A stretch of DNA of 64,000 nucleotides from Umezawaea endophytica (GTDB lineage Bacteria > Actinomycetota > Actinomycetes > Mycobacteriales > Pseudonocardiaceae): positions 1 to 64,000 of the forward strand of contig NZ_JANYMP010000026.1 in NCBI RefSeq assembly GCF_025061645.1, in the 5' to 3' direction. The position numbers and the translations under genes are program-made. The notes under the pieces are model-generated. The model was given only the letters and a program-made list of their open reading frames with translations, was not told the origin of the DNA and made no database searches. Below, one piece after another: positions 48,759-57,446 of the stretch. The stretch's first letter is position 1. Each line of letters starts with the position of its first letter.

Positions 48759-48793
48759 AGCGGGCCCGTGGCGCTGGCCGCCGCGGGCCCGCT
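48759..48793. terminator. 14-bp stem terminator between hemQ and subtilase 2
   Basis: The arms agcgggcccgtggc (48759-48772) and gccgcgggcccgct (48780-48793) pair with a single G-U, loop gctggcc. It follows the hemQ stop and precedes the end of subtilase 2, and resembles the hairpins after subtilases 1 and 3. Confidence 0.75.
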
Positions 48794-48798
48794 CCCGG

Positions 48799-51700
48799 CT
48801 ACTTCCCGGTGATCTTGTAGGCGCGGATCACCGTCGTCTCGGCCGTGTTCCCCTTGCTGTCGGTGGCCTTCGCCCGCAGCGACGCGAAGCCGGCCTTGCC
48901 GTTCAGCACGAGGGCCGAGTCGCCGACGACCGGGACCCGGCGCCAGGTCGCGCCGTCGTCGAACGACGCCTCGACCGCGATCCGCCGGACCTTCCCGTTG
49001 TCCGCACCGGCGTTCTGCCTCACCACGAGCGGCACCCGCAGGAGCCGTCCGGCGGGCGCGGCGTTGACCGCGTCCAGTTCGGGTTGGAAGCGGAGCACGG
49101 ACAGCGGCAGCTTCCGCTCCTCGTCGCCCTCGTGCGCCGAGCGGAACGTCCACGCGGCGGAGACCTTCGTGCTCACGTCCGAGACCACGCTCCGCGTCGC
49201 CTCGGCCTCCACCCGGTACGACCCCGCCGCGGCGGGCACCTCGAACTCCCCGTAGGCCGCGCCCGGCGACTCGCCGACCCGCACGCCGTCGCGGAACAGC
49301 GTCGTGCGGGCCGTGGTGGTCATCGAGCCGCCGGGGTTGCCGACGCCGTCGCCGAACAGCGGCACGCTCACGGTGAGGGTGTCGCCGCGCCGGTGGAGCG
49401 CGGAGTACGACGTCGTGGTGGGACCGAAGACGGCGGTGTTCATGGTTTCGCGGTAGGCCCCGCCGGGCCGGTACGCGCGGGCCGTCCCGCTCAGCGTCGC
49501 CTCGAAGTCCAGGCCCGTCCCCGTGCGCCGGGTCTGGACGAACGTCGACCTCCACCGGATGTTCTCGCCCGCGAGGTAGCCGATCGCGGTACCCGGTGCC
49601 GGGACCTCGACCAGCCAGGCCCCGCCGCTCCCGTTCCCGTCGACGCCCATCATGCCGTGCAGGTTCTGGCGGCCGTCGGGAGTCGGCCCGAACCGGGTCC
49701 GGACCTCGGCGAAGTCCCGCTTGGCAGGCGAGCGGACGTACCCGGTGGGCAGCGATCCGGTGAACCCGGAGGTGTACCGGTAGGTGACCGGCGTGGTCCC
49801 GACGGGCGCCGCCCGCCACTCCGCGCCGAGGGTCGCGCTGAGGTCGGCGCCGACGTCCGGACCGAGCTGGGCGATCGTCACGCCGTCGAACGCGCCGAGG
49901 AACAGCCCGATGGTGGTGACCCCGGTCTCGCCGTGGCGGAGGGAGAGGTTGATCATGCTGCCGATGGCCTCGGCCTTCGGGTCCGGCACCGTCAGCGTGA
50001 TCGGTTTGGCGAGCCGGGCGTCGACCGCCACGGTGGTGTTCGCGGTCAGGTTCAGCCTGGGGTACGGCAGGGACGCGTACCGGTCGTCACCGGTCAGCAC
50101 GGAGCTGCCCGCGAAGTAGTTGCCCACGGGCAGCTTGAGCGACGCCTGCCCGTCCTCCTCGGACAGGAAGAACGCCTGGCCGGAGTCGAGGCCCACCAGG
50201 AACGTGGAGTTCTGGGTCGCGGGAGCCCCGTCGGCGTCGGTGTAGTCGAGCGTGAGGGTGTGGGTCTCGCCCTCGCGGAGGACGGCGACCGGCGTGCGGA
50301 CCGAGGTCGCGCCGGAACTCGCGACGACCGAACCGGCGTAGCCGCCGTCGAGCGCCACGAGCTTGGTGTCACCCGTGACGGAGACCTTCGCCTCACCGCC
50401 CGCGGGCACGGTCACCTTGGCCGGCGCGACGGTGAACAGGCCCGCGGGCTTCCCGTCCGGCCCGGTCGCGTCGACCGCCACGTCCAGCGCCACGGGCGTC
50501 GGGCCCGTGTTGCGGTAGGTGATGTCCTTGGTGACGGGCTCGTCGTCCTCGTGCGGCCATTCCTGGACGCCGAGGGCGACGCTGACGGGCTCGGCCGTCA
50601 CGGACTGGGTGATCGCCCTGGTCAGGTCGACCCGCCCGGCTCCCTGGTCGTACGCGCCCACGCCCGGCGTGGGCTTGGCCGCCGCGACGAGCGCCGCCTT
50701 GAGCCGCGCGCCGGTCCAGTCGGGGTGCTGCTGCTTGAGCAGCGCCGCGGCGCCCGCGACGTGCGGGGTGGCCATCGACGTGCCGGACAGCGCCACGTGG
50801 GAGTCGCCGACGGGCGTGCCGATGGAGCCGGTGGACGACTTCGCGGCCACGATGTCCACGCCGGGCGCGGTGATGTCGGGTTTGACGGCGCCGTCGCCGA
50901 CCCTGGGGCCGCGGCTGGAGAACGGCGCGACCCTGTCCTCGCGGTCGACGGCGCCGACGGTGAGCGCGGCGTCCGCGCTACCGGGGGAGCCGACCGTGCC
51001 GGGACGCCCGGAGTTGCCCGCCGCGATGACGAACAGCGTGCCGTACTGCGCGGACAGCGCGTTCACGGCCGCTTCGAGCGGGTCGACCTCGGGGCTGTCG
51101 TCCCCGCCGAGGCTGAGGTTGACGACGTCGGCGCCCTGCTCGGCCGCCCACGCCATGCCGTCGAGGATCCAGGACTCGGCGCACCCGCCGTTCACGCACA
51201 CCTTGCCGTCGAGGATCTGCGAGTCCGGTGCCACGCCGCGGTACTTCGCCCCGGCGCTGGCGATGGTGGCCGCCACGTGCGTGCCGTGGCCGACCAGGTC
51301 CTGGTTGTCCGGGTCCTGGGTGAAGTTCTTCTCGGCCAGTTCCCGGCCCACGAGGTCCGGGTGGGCGGCGTCGACGCCCGTGTCCAGGACGGCGACCTTC
51401 ACGCCGGTCCCGGTGTAGCCCGCCCGCCACGCGTCCGGCGCGCCGATCTGGGCGGTGCTGCGGTCCAGCGTGGGCTGGCGGAGGCCGTCCAGCCAGATCT
51501 TGCGGTAGCCGTCCGGCGCGGCGGCCAGCGCGCGCCAGGAGTCCGCCGCCGTCGCCTTGGCCGCTCGGGCCGCGAACGAGCCCACGACGGGCAGGTCCGC
51601 GGTCTTGGCGAGGCCAGCGACGGACCCACCCGGCGCGGGCGTGACGATCAGCGGCACGGAGTCGCGGTGCGCGTCGTCGTAGCGCGCCGCGAGCAGCCCG

Positions 51701-52023
51701 GTGACGTCGAACAGCCGCTGGTCCAGCTTGCCCGCCGCGAGCAGCGGCTTGGCGTCCTCCGGCACCACGTACTGGTGTCCGGCGGCGGTGAACTTCGAGA
51801 ACGGGATCCCCGCGCGGTCGCGGCCGGGGACGATCGAGCCGACCTGGTCACCGATCACCACCACCTGGTCGCCGGTGATCAGCGTGACCGAACCGGCGGA
51901 ACCCGGCCCGGCCCGGTCGACGGGCCCCGGAGCGGCCGATGCCGACTGGGCGGAGCCGACCACCAGGCCGAGCGCGAGCAGGGACGCGCTCCAACGGGCA
52001 CCGCGCCTTCGTGTCCTTCGCAA
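48799..52023 (-). CDS. Secreted S8 subtilisin-like protease 2
   Basis: The 1074-residue secreted subtilase starts at TTG 52023, preceded by gggggaggt. Its signal peptide core is LLALGLVVGSAQSASA. The propeptide begins GSVTLITGDQVVVIGDQVG. Catalytic residues are Asp in VAVLDTGVDAAHPDL (about 212), His in GHGTHVAATIASAG, Asn in VIAAGNSGRPG and Ser in SGTSMATPHVAGAAALLKQQ (about 411). Long C-terminal beta domains end TTVIRAYKITGK. It is the most diverged of the three copies in the central region (SMINLSLRHGETGVTTIGLF) while keeping the same ends, suggesting a changed substrate or exosite. Confidence 0.92.
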   Translation of the reverse strand: MRRTRRRGARWSASLLALGLVVGSAQSASAAPGPVDRAGPGSAGSVTLITGDQVVVIGDQVGSIVPGRDRAGIPFSKFTAAGHQYVVPEDAKPLLAAGKLDQRLFDVTGLLAARYDDAHRDSVPLIVTPAPGGSVAGLAKTADLPVVGSFAARAAKATAADSWRALAAAPDGYRKIWLDGLRQPTLDRSTAQIGAPDAWRAGYTGTGVKVAVLDTGVDAAHPDLVGRELAEKNFTQDPDNQDLVGHGTHVAATIASAGAKYRGVAPDSQILDGKVCVNGGCAESWILDGMAWAAEQGADVVNLSLGGDDSPEVDPLEAAVNALSAQYGTLFVIAAGNSGRPGTVGSPGSADAALTVGAVDREDRVAPFSSRGPRVGDGAVKPDITAPGVDIVAAKSSTGSIGTPVGDSHVALSGTSMATPHVAGAAALLKQQHPDWTGARLKAALVAAAKPTPGVGAYDQGAGRVDLTRAITQSVTAEPVSVALGVQEWPHEDDEPVTKDITYRNTGPTPVALDVAVDATGPDGKPAGLFTVAPAKVTVPAGGEAKVSVTGDTKLVALDGGYAGSVVASSGATSVRTPVAVLREGETHTLTLDYTDADGAPATQNSTFLVGLDSGQAFFLSEEDGQASLKLPVGNYFAGSSVLTGDDRYASLPYPRLNLTANTTVAVDARLAKPITLTVPDPKAEAIGSMINLSLRHGETGVTTIGLFLGAFDGVTIAQLGPDVGADLSATLGAEWRAAPVGTTPVTYRYTSGFTGSLPTGYVRSPAKRDFAEVRTRFGPTPDGRQNLHGMMGVDGNGSGGAWLVEVPAPGTAIGYLAGENIRWRSTFVQTRRTGTGLDFEATLSGTARAYRPGGAYRETMNTAVFGPTTTSYSALHRRGDTLTVSVPLFGDGVGNPGGSMTTTARTTLFRDGVRVGESPGAAYGEFEVPAAAGSYRVEAEATRSVVSDVSTKVSAAWTFRSAHEGDEERKLPLSVLRFQPELDAVNAAPAGRLLRVPLVVRQNAGADNGKVRRIAVEASFDDGATWRRVPVVGDSALVLNGKAGFASLRAKATDSKGNTAETTVIRAYKITGK

Positions 52024-52081
52024 CTGGCTACCTCCCCCTGAGGTGTGCGCGCCCGCCGTGGGCGCGCTTCCGGGGGGCGCC

Positions 52082-52148
52082 GATCGGACGGCGGCAGCGG
52101 TGAACCGAACGTGACGAAATCCCCCCGGAGGCCTCGAACCTATCGGCG
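52082..52148 (-). promoter_or_regulatory. Conserved upstream block of subtilase 2
   Basis: A block of about 66 bases upstream of the TTG start matches the block upstream of subtilase 3 (56083-56148), sharing gatcg, ggcggtg-aaccga, gtgacgaaa and tcgaac-tatcg. It is probably the promoter with an operator; subtilase 1 has no such block. Confidence 0.5.
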
Positions 52149-52222
52149 GTGGAAGTGGTTGGATTCCGCTCAACGAGCGAAGTACCGGACCGGCGTCCGA
52201 TCACCCCGCGTAGTTGCCGGGG

Positions 52223-52702
52223 TCAGGCGCGTTCGGTGACGACGCCCGCCGCGGAGACCACGAGACCCGCCTGCGCGCCGCCCCCGCCGCAGTCCGGGCC
52301 GTTCGGGTAGGTCTGCTTCGGCGTCACGGTCAGGTCCTCGTCGAGCACGACGGCGCCCGCCGAGTCCGCCAGCGTCAGGGTCACGGTGACGGGCTCGGAG
52401 GGCAGGCCCACGACCTCCGCGAAGCCGATCATCCCGCCCGTCGGCACGACCGACACCCCGCAGGTGTCGGTGGGGGCGGTGCCGGTGCACGTCTCCCGCC
52501 CGTTCGTGGTCGCGGGCGTCAGCGTCACGGCCGGTTTCGTGCACTTGCCACCCCAGCAGACCTCCAGCGTCGCGGACTTCACGCCGGGCAGGTCGACGTC
52601 CAGGCCGATGCCGACCCGTGTGCCGATGAGCGTGCAGGCCTTGGGTTCCGCGGCGCACCCGCAGAGGGCGAGCAGCGACGCGATGACGGCGATGATCCTC
52701 AT
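52223..52702 (-). CDS. Small secreted lipoprotein, unknown function
   Basis: The 159-residue lipoprotein has signal MRIIAVIASLLALCGC with a lipobox ending at Cys 16. The mature protein has paired Cys residues (PKACTLIG, LEVCWGGKCTKPAV, RETCTGTAPTDTCGV and GPDCGGGGA), probably disulphide-bonded outside the cell. The fold looks beta-rich (VTVTLTLADSAGAVVLDEDL). ATG 52702 has a short-spaced ggag. It lies between two subtilases in the same direction. A role as a protease partner is only positional inference. Confidence 0.75.
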   Translation of the reverse strand: MRIIAVIASLLALCGCAAEPKACTLIGTRVGIGLDVDLPGVKSATLEVCWGGKCTKPAVTLTPATTNGRETCTGTAPTDTCGVSVVPTGGMIGFAEVVGLPSEPVTVTLTLADSAGAVVLDEDLTVTPKQTYPNGPDCGGGGAQAGLVVSAAGVVTERA

Positions 52703-52752
52703 GTGCTCCAGACGGAAGCGACGGCCGATCGGGTTGCTCCGCGTCGGGTGAG

Positions 52753-52784
52753 CGGGCCCGTGGCGCGAGAACGCCACGGGCCCG
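52753..52784. terminator. 13-bp stem terminator downstream of subtilase 3
   Basis: The arms cgggcccgtggcg (52753-52765) and cgccacgggcccg (52772-52784), loop cgagaa. It is nearly identical to the hairpin after subtilase 1, including flanking bases up to the stop codon. Confidence 0.75.
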
Positions 52785-52790
52785 CCACTG

Positions 52791-55700
52791 CTAGCCCGCG
52801 ATCTTGTAAGCGCGGATCACGGTGTTCTCGACGGAGTTCCCCTTGCTGTCGGTGGCCTTGGCCCGCAGTGAGGCGAAGCTGCCGGCGGGTCCGTTGTGGA
52901 CGATCGCCGACCTGCCGATGACGGGTGCGTGGCGCCAGGTCTTGCCGTCGTCGAAGGAGACGTCGACGGTGATCCGGTTGACGCGGCCGTTGTCGGCACC
53001 GGGGTTCTGCTGCACGAGCAGCGGAACCGCGATCAGCCGTCCGGCGGGTGCGGAGTTCTTCTTGTCCAGCTTCGGCAGGAAGCGGACGACCGACAGCGGC
53101 AGCGACTTGGACTGCTGCCCGTCCACGTGCGCCGAGCGGAACGTCCACGCGGCGCTGACCCTGGTGCTGAACTCGGACACGCCGCTGCGGGTCGCCTCGG
53201 ACTCCAGGCGGTAGGCCCCCGCCTCGGCTGGCACGGTGAAGTCGCCGTACGTGGTGGTGGTCTCACCGACCTTCGTGCCGTTGCGGAAGAGCGTTGTCCT
53301 GGCCGAGTCGACCAGCGAGTAGCCCTCACCGCCCCTGTTGTCGCTGAAGAGCGGCACCGAGGCGCGGATGGAGTCGCCGCTCCGGCCCAACGCCCGCAGG
53401 TAGCCGTCCAAGCCGGGGCTGAAGACGGCGTAGTTGGGCGCGAGCTCGTAGCTCTTGCCCGGCTTGTACTTCTTCGGGGGCGTGACCTGCTCCGTCTCCA
53501 GCGAGTTGCCCGACACCTGGTCGTACAGGGCACCCCACGTGGTGTTGTCACCGGCGACGAGGTCGACCATCGTGCCGGACTCGCCCATGGGCGCGATCCA
53601 CGACCAGCCGCCACCGCCGTCGGGGTCCGTCCCGAGCAGCGCGTGCGCGTGGGTCCGGCCTTCCGGGGTCGGGCCGACCGTGGTCCTGACCTCGGCGAAG
53701 TCCTTCTTGGCCAGGTCGCGGACGTGCCCGGTGGGCGCCTTCCCCAACCACGCCGAGCCGAACCGGTAGTTGATCGGCGTGTCACCGTCCGGGGTGCCGC
53801 GCCACTGGACGCCCATCCGCGCCGTCAGGTCACCCGGCGCGACGTCCGGGCCGAGCTGGGCCGTCGTCAGGGTGTCGCCGAAGTCGCTGAGGTAGATCAG
53901 GCCGTAGCCGGTGCTCTTCTGCCCCGACCGCCTGGTCACGGAGTACTCGCCCAGCACGCCCTCGGCCGCGGGCTCGGGGACGGACACCTTGACGGGCTTG
54001 GCGACCCGCGCGTCGATGTCGACGACGGTGTCCCCGCTGACCGTGAGCTTCGGCCGCGTGAGCACCGCCCAGTCGGACCCGGTCACGATGTAGGTCGTGC
54101 CGAAGTAGTCGCCCTTCGGCACGCGGACGCTGCTGCTCCCGTCCTCCTCGTAGAAGCCGTAGGCCTTCATCGTGTCGAGCGCCACGAGCGCCGTGGAGCT
54201 GTCCGGGGCGGGCTTGCCGTCCGGCCCGGTGTGGTTGACGGTCACGGTGTAGCTCTCGACCTCGCGCACGATGGAGAGCGGGCTGCGCACCGCTCCGCTC
54301 GCCGTGGTGGCGACGACGGTGCCGGTGTAGGCGCCGTCGACCGAGCCGATCCGGGTGTCGCCGGTGACGACCACCTTCGCCTCGCCGCCCGCGGGCACGG
54401 TCACCTTCGCCGGGGAGGCCGTGAGCAGGCCCGCGGGAGCGGGCTTGCCGTCGGGACCCTTGACGTCGACGGCCACGTCCAGCGCGACCGCGTCGGTACC
54501 GGAGTTGCGGTAGACGACCTCCTTGGAGACCGGCACGTCGTCGGCGTGCGGCCACTCGTGCAGGCCGAGGCTGAGGCTCGCGGGCTCGGCCGTCACGGTC
54601 TGGGTGATGGCCTTGGTCAGGTCGATCCGCCCGGTGCCCTGGTCGAACGCGGTCAGCGCCGGGTTCGGCTTCGCCGAGGCGACCAGCGCCGCCTTGATCC
54701 GCGATCCCGTCCAATCGGGGTGCTGCTGCTTGAGCAGCGCCGCCGCGCCCGCGACGTGCGGGGTGGCCATCGACGTGCCGGACATGGACACGTAGCCGTC
54801 ACCCGCGGGGGTGCCGATCACGCCGGTGGACGACTTCGCCGCCACGATGCCCACACCCGGTGCGGTGACGTCGGGCTTCACGGCGCCGTCGCCGACCCTG
54901 GGGCCGCGGCTGGAGAACGGGGCGATGCCGTCGTTGCGGTCCACGGCACCGACGGTGAGCGCGGCGTCCGCGCTGCCGGGGGAGCCGATGGTCTCGGCGC
55001 CGCCCGAGTTGCCCGCCGCGATGACGAAGAGCGTGCCGTACTGGGCGGACAGCGTGTTCACCGCTTCTTCGAGCGGGTCGATCTCCGGGCTGTCACCGCC
55101 ACCCAGGCTGAGGTTCACGACGTCGGCGCCCTGCTCGGCCGCCCACGCCATGCCGTCGAGGATCCACGACTCGGCGCACCCGTTGAGGACGCAGACCTTG
55201 CCGTCCATGATCTTCGCGTCCGGTGCCACGCCGCGGTACTTGGCCCCGGCGCTGGCGATCGTGGCCGCCACGTGCGTGCCGTGGCCGACGAGGTCCTGGT
55301 TGTCGGCGTCCTCGGTGAAGTTCTGCTCCACCAGTTCCCGGCCCTTGAGGTCGGGGTGCTCGGCATCGACGCCGGTGTCGAGCACGGCGACCTTCACGCC
55401 GGTCCCGGTGTAGCCGGCCTGCCACGCCGCGGGAGCGCCGATCTGCGCCACGCTGCGGTCCAGGGTCGGCTGCCGCAGGCCGTCGAGCCTGATCTTCGTG
55501 TAGGCGCTGTCGGCGAGGAGGGCGCTCCACGCGCTCGCGGCCTGCGCCTTGGCCGTGCGGGCCGCGAACGACCGCACGGTCGGCAGTGCACCGGTGACCG
55601 CTGTCCCGACGGGGGAGCCCGCCGCGCGGAGGTCCTTGCCGGTCGTGAGGATCAGTGGAACGGAGTCGCGGTGGGCGTCGTCGTAGCGCGACTCGATGAG

Positions 55701-56030
55701 TTCGGTGACGTCGAACAGCCGCCTGTCCACCCGGCCCGAGGCCACCGCCCGCCGCGCGTCGGCGGGGACGACGAAGACGTGCCCCTGCTCGGTGGACGTG
55801 GTGAAGACAACGTTGTCGCGACCGGCGGCCTTGACGACCGAGCCACCTCCGGTCCCGTCGAGCACAACGCGGTCACCCGTGATCAGCGTGACGGAACCCG
55901 CCTTGCCCGCGGCGGGGAACCTCGTCGGCGCGGACTCCGCGGCCGTCGACTCCCCCGCCGATCCGACCACGAGTCCGAACGCGAGCGCGGCCACTCCCAG
56001 TAGAGCGCCGTGTCGTCGTGTTGATCGCAA
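52791..56030 (-). CDS. Secreted S8 subtilisin-like protease 3
   Basis: The 1079-residue secreted subtilase is closest to copy 1. The start is TTG 56030 with ggaggtgg just before. The signal peptide core is LLGVAALAFGLVVGSAGES, the propeptide SVTLITGDRVVLDGTGGGSV, Asp in VAVLDTGVDAEHPDL, His in GHGTHVAATIASAGAKY, Asn in VIAAGNSGGAE and Ser in SGTSMATPHVAGAA (about 415). The C-terminal region ends NTVIRAYKIAG. In the segment after the catalytic domain it differs from copy 1 (ALDTMKAYGFYEEDGSSSV). The near-identity of both gene ends with copy 1 suggests recent duplication or gene conversion. Confidence 0.92.
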   Translation of the reverse strand: MRSTRRHGALLGVAALAFGLVVGSAGESTAAESAPTRFPAAGKAGSVTLITGDRVVLDGTGGGSVVKAAGRDNVVFTTSTEQGHVFVVPADARRAVASGRVDRRLFDVTELIESRYDDAHRDSVPLILTTGKDLRAAGSPVGTAVTGALPTVRSFAARTAKAQAASAWSALLADSAYTKIRLDGLRQPTLDRSVAQIGAPAAWQAGYTGTGVKVAVLDTGVDAEHPDLKGRELVEQNFTEDADNQDLVGHGTHVAATIASAGAKYRGVAPDAKIMDGKVCVLNGCAESWILDGMAWAAEQGADVVNLSLGGGDSPEIDPLEEAVNTLSAQYGTLFVIAAGNSGGAETIGSPGSADAALTVGAVDRNDGIAPFSSRGPRVGDGAVKPDVTAPGVGIVAAKSSTGVIGTPAGDGYVSMSGTSMATPHVAGAAALLKQQHPDWTGSRIKAALVASAKPNPALTAFDQGTGRIDLTKAITQTVTAEPASLSLGLHEWPHADDVPVSKEVVYRNSGTDAVALDVAVDVKGPDGKPAPAGLLTASPAKVTVPAGGEAKVVVTGDTRIGSVDGAYTGTVVATTASGAVRSPLSIVREVESYTVTVNHTGPDGKPAPDSSTALVALDTMKAYGFYEEDGSSSVRVPKGDYFGTTYIVTGSDWAVLTRPKLTVSGDTVVDIDARVAKPVKVSVPEPAAEGVLGEYSVTRRSGQKSTGYGLIYLSDFGDTLTTAQLGPDVAPGDLTARMGVQWRGTPDGDTPINYRFGSAWLGKAPTGHVRDLAKKDFAEVRTTVGPTPEGRTHAHALLGTDPDGGGGWSWIAPMGESGTMVDLVAGDNTTWGALYDQVSGNSLETEQVTPPKKYKPGKSYELAPNYAVFSPGLDGYLRALGRSGDSIRASVPLFSDNRGGEGYSLVDSARTTLFRNGTKVGETTTTYGDFTVPAEAGAYRLESEATRSGVSEFSTRVSAAWTFRSAHVDGQQSKSLPLSVVRFLPKLDKKNSAPAGRLIAVPLLVQQNPGADNGRVNRITVDVSFDDGKTWRHAPVIGRSAIVHNGPAGSFASLRAKATDSKGNSVENTVIRAYKIAG

Positions 56031-56082
56031 CAGCCACCTCCCGGTTTGGTGAATCCGTGCGGGAACGCACGACCGGGGCGTC

Positions 56083-56148
56083 GATCGAACGGTGGCGGCG
56101 GTGTACCGAAAGTGACGAAAGACCCCGGCACTTTCGAACATATCGACG
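56083..56148 (-). promoter_or_regulatory. Conserved upstream block of subtilase 3
   Basis: This is the counterpart of 52082-52148, with the same order of gatcg, ggcggtg-accgaa, gtgacgaaa and tcgaac-tatcg. It begins about 50 bases upstream of the TTG start at 56030. Confidence 0.5.
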
Positions 56149-56286
56149 TTTGAGAAGCGTGCCTTCCACTTGACGGGCGAAGTTCCGGCCGACCTTCTGC
56201 CACGCTCCGTGACGGAAAACGGCGTGAGCAGGGGCGTGGCAGAGATGTGCCACGGTCGTCCCGTATCAGTTCGCGGCGCTCTCGCG

Positions 56287-56634
56287 TCAGGACGCGGTCC
56301 GGCGCCACCAGCGCTTCGGTTTCACCGGCGGCAGGGCCCCGCGGTCCCGCGCCCAGGCCGTGAAGGCCGCGGCGTCCTCCCGAGCCCGGCTGCCCGCCAC
56401 CCGCGGGTGGGCCAGGGCGTACTCGTCGAACAGCGGGCGGAAGCGGTCCGCCAGCGCGTCGACGGCCTCCGGCGCGAGCATCGCCACGATGCCGCGCCGC
56501 TTCGCCAGCAGCGACCGTGCCTCCACGCGCAGCAGGCGCTCGTCGAACCCGCCGGGGGAGGGGCCGCCCGCCAGCAGCGCGGTCAGCAGCTCCGCCTGGG
56601 CCCTGGCCAGCCGTTCCCGCGCCCCGTCGGTCAT
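56287..56634 (-). CDS. Small partner protein of the DUF692 enzyme
   Basis: The 115-residue helical protein has [60 protein letters not shown] minus its last residue and [18 protein letters not shown], and ends in a basic KRWWRR. MNIO enzymes normally need a partner that binds the precursor; this gene, coupled to DUF692 by ATGA overlap, is the natural candidate, although it is smaller than known partners of the DUF2063 type. From memory, unverified, a similar small gene follows DUF692 in streptomycetes. It is the last gene of the operon. Confidence 0.7.
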   Translation of the reverse strand: MTDGARERLARAQAELLTALLAGGPSPGGFDERLLRVEARSLLAKRRGIVAMLAPEAVDALADRFRPLFDEYALAHPRVAGSRAREDAAAFTAWARDRGALPPVKPKRWWRRTAS

Positions 56635-57446
56635 CCGCGCCCCGCCAGCACCGCGCGGATCGCCGCCATCTCGCCCGCCAGCTCGGTGTCGGACGGGTAG
56701 TTGTCGTCGCGCTCCAGCAGCACACCGGGCGGGTCCACGCGGGACCTCAGCTCGCCCAGCAGGTCCAGCACCTCCGGCAGCACCGCGTGGGCGTGGGTGT
56801 CGTGGTAGACGCCGTCGTTCTCCACGCCACCCGCCACGTGCACGTAGGCCAGGCGCTCCAACGGGATCTCGTCCAGGAACCGGTTCGGGTCCGTGCCGAG
56901 GTTGCGGGCGTTCGCGTGCAGGTTCGCCACGTCGATCAGCAGGAAGCAGTCCGTGCGCTCCACCAGGTCCGCCAGGAACTGGCCCTCGGTCAGCTCGCCG
57001 TCCGGCCACTCCAGCAGCGCGGCGATGTTCTCCAGCGCCAGCGGCACCGGCAGGTTCGCCTGCGCCGTCCTCACGTTGGCCACCAGCACGTCCAGCGCGT
57101 CCCGCGTGCGCGGCACCGGCATCAGGTGCCCGGAGTCGAGCCCGCCCGCGCGGACGAAGCACACGTGGTCGCTCACCAGCGGCGCGCCCAGCGCCTCCGC
57201 CACCGAGCCGAGGTGCTCGACCCGGTGCGCGTCGACGGGGTCCGCGCTGCCCAGCGAGAGCGACACCGCGTGCGGCAGCACCGGCACACCCCGTTCGCGC
57301 AGCAGCAGGATCGACTCCGGCAGGTGCTCCACGTGCAGGTTCTCCGCGACCACCTCGACGAAGTCGACGTCGGGCAGCCGTTCCACGGTCAGGTCGATCT
57401 CCGCGCGCCAGCCGATGCCGACGCCGAGCCTGTCGATGGCACCCAT
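56631..57446 (-). CDS. DUF692 / MNIO-family multinuclear iron enzyme
   Basis: The 271-residue TIM-barrel protein of DUF692, now called the MNIO family, starts [17 protein letters not shown]. Candidate iron ligands are His in LVSDHVCFV, Glu in ALENIAALL, Asp and His in [14 protein letters not shown], His in YVHVAGG, and the Asp/His pair of [14 protein letters not shown]. Characterised MNIO proteins such as MbnB and TglH modify Cys residues of peptides with oxygen. Here two membrane proteins with Cys-rich tails lie directly upstream. The ATG shares one base with the stop of the second of them, with ggaggtgggg as ribosome site. Confidence 0.88.
   Translation of the reverse strand: MGAIDRLGVGIGWRAEIDLTVERLPDVDFVEVVAENLHVEHLPESILLLRERGVPVLPHAVSLSLGSADPVDAHRVEHLGSVAEALGAPLVSDHVCFVRAGGLDSGHLMPVPRTRDALDVLVANVRTAQANLPVPLALENIAALLEWPDGELTEGQFLADLVERTDCFLLIDVANLHANARNLGTDPNRFLDEIPLERLAYVHVAGGVENDGVYHDTHAHAVLPEVLDLLGELRSRVDPPGVLLERDDNYPSDTELAGEMAAIRAVLAGRG

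Larger units (their letters stand above)
44611..56030 (-). repeat. Tandem array of three subtilase genes
   Basis: Three paralogous long subtilase genes (44611-47841, 48799-52023, 52791-56030) lie in direct orientation, interrupted by hemQ on the other strand and a small lipoprotein. Copies 1 and 3 are closest, nearly identical at the 3' end and in the downstream hairpin. A short relic of a further 3' end is at 47980-48008. Confidence 0.85.

Noticed and set aside
49084-52041. Open frame of 985 codons opposite subtilase 2 (and similar ones opposite subtilases 1 and 3)
   Set aside because: Composition (Gly, Arg, Asp, Val repeats) and exact correspondence to the subtilase codons show it is a shadow.
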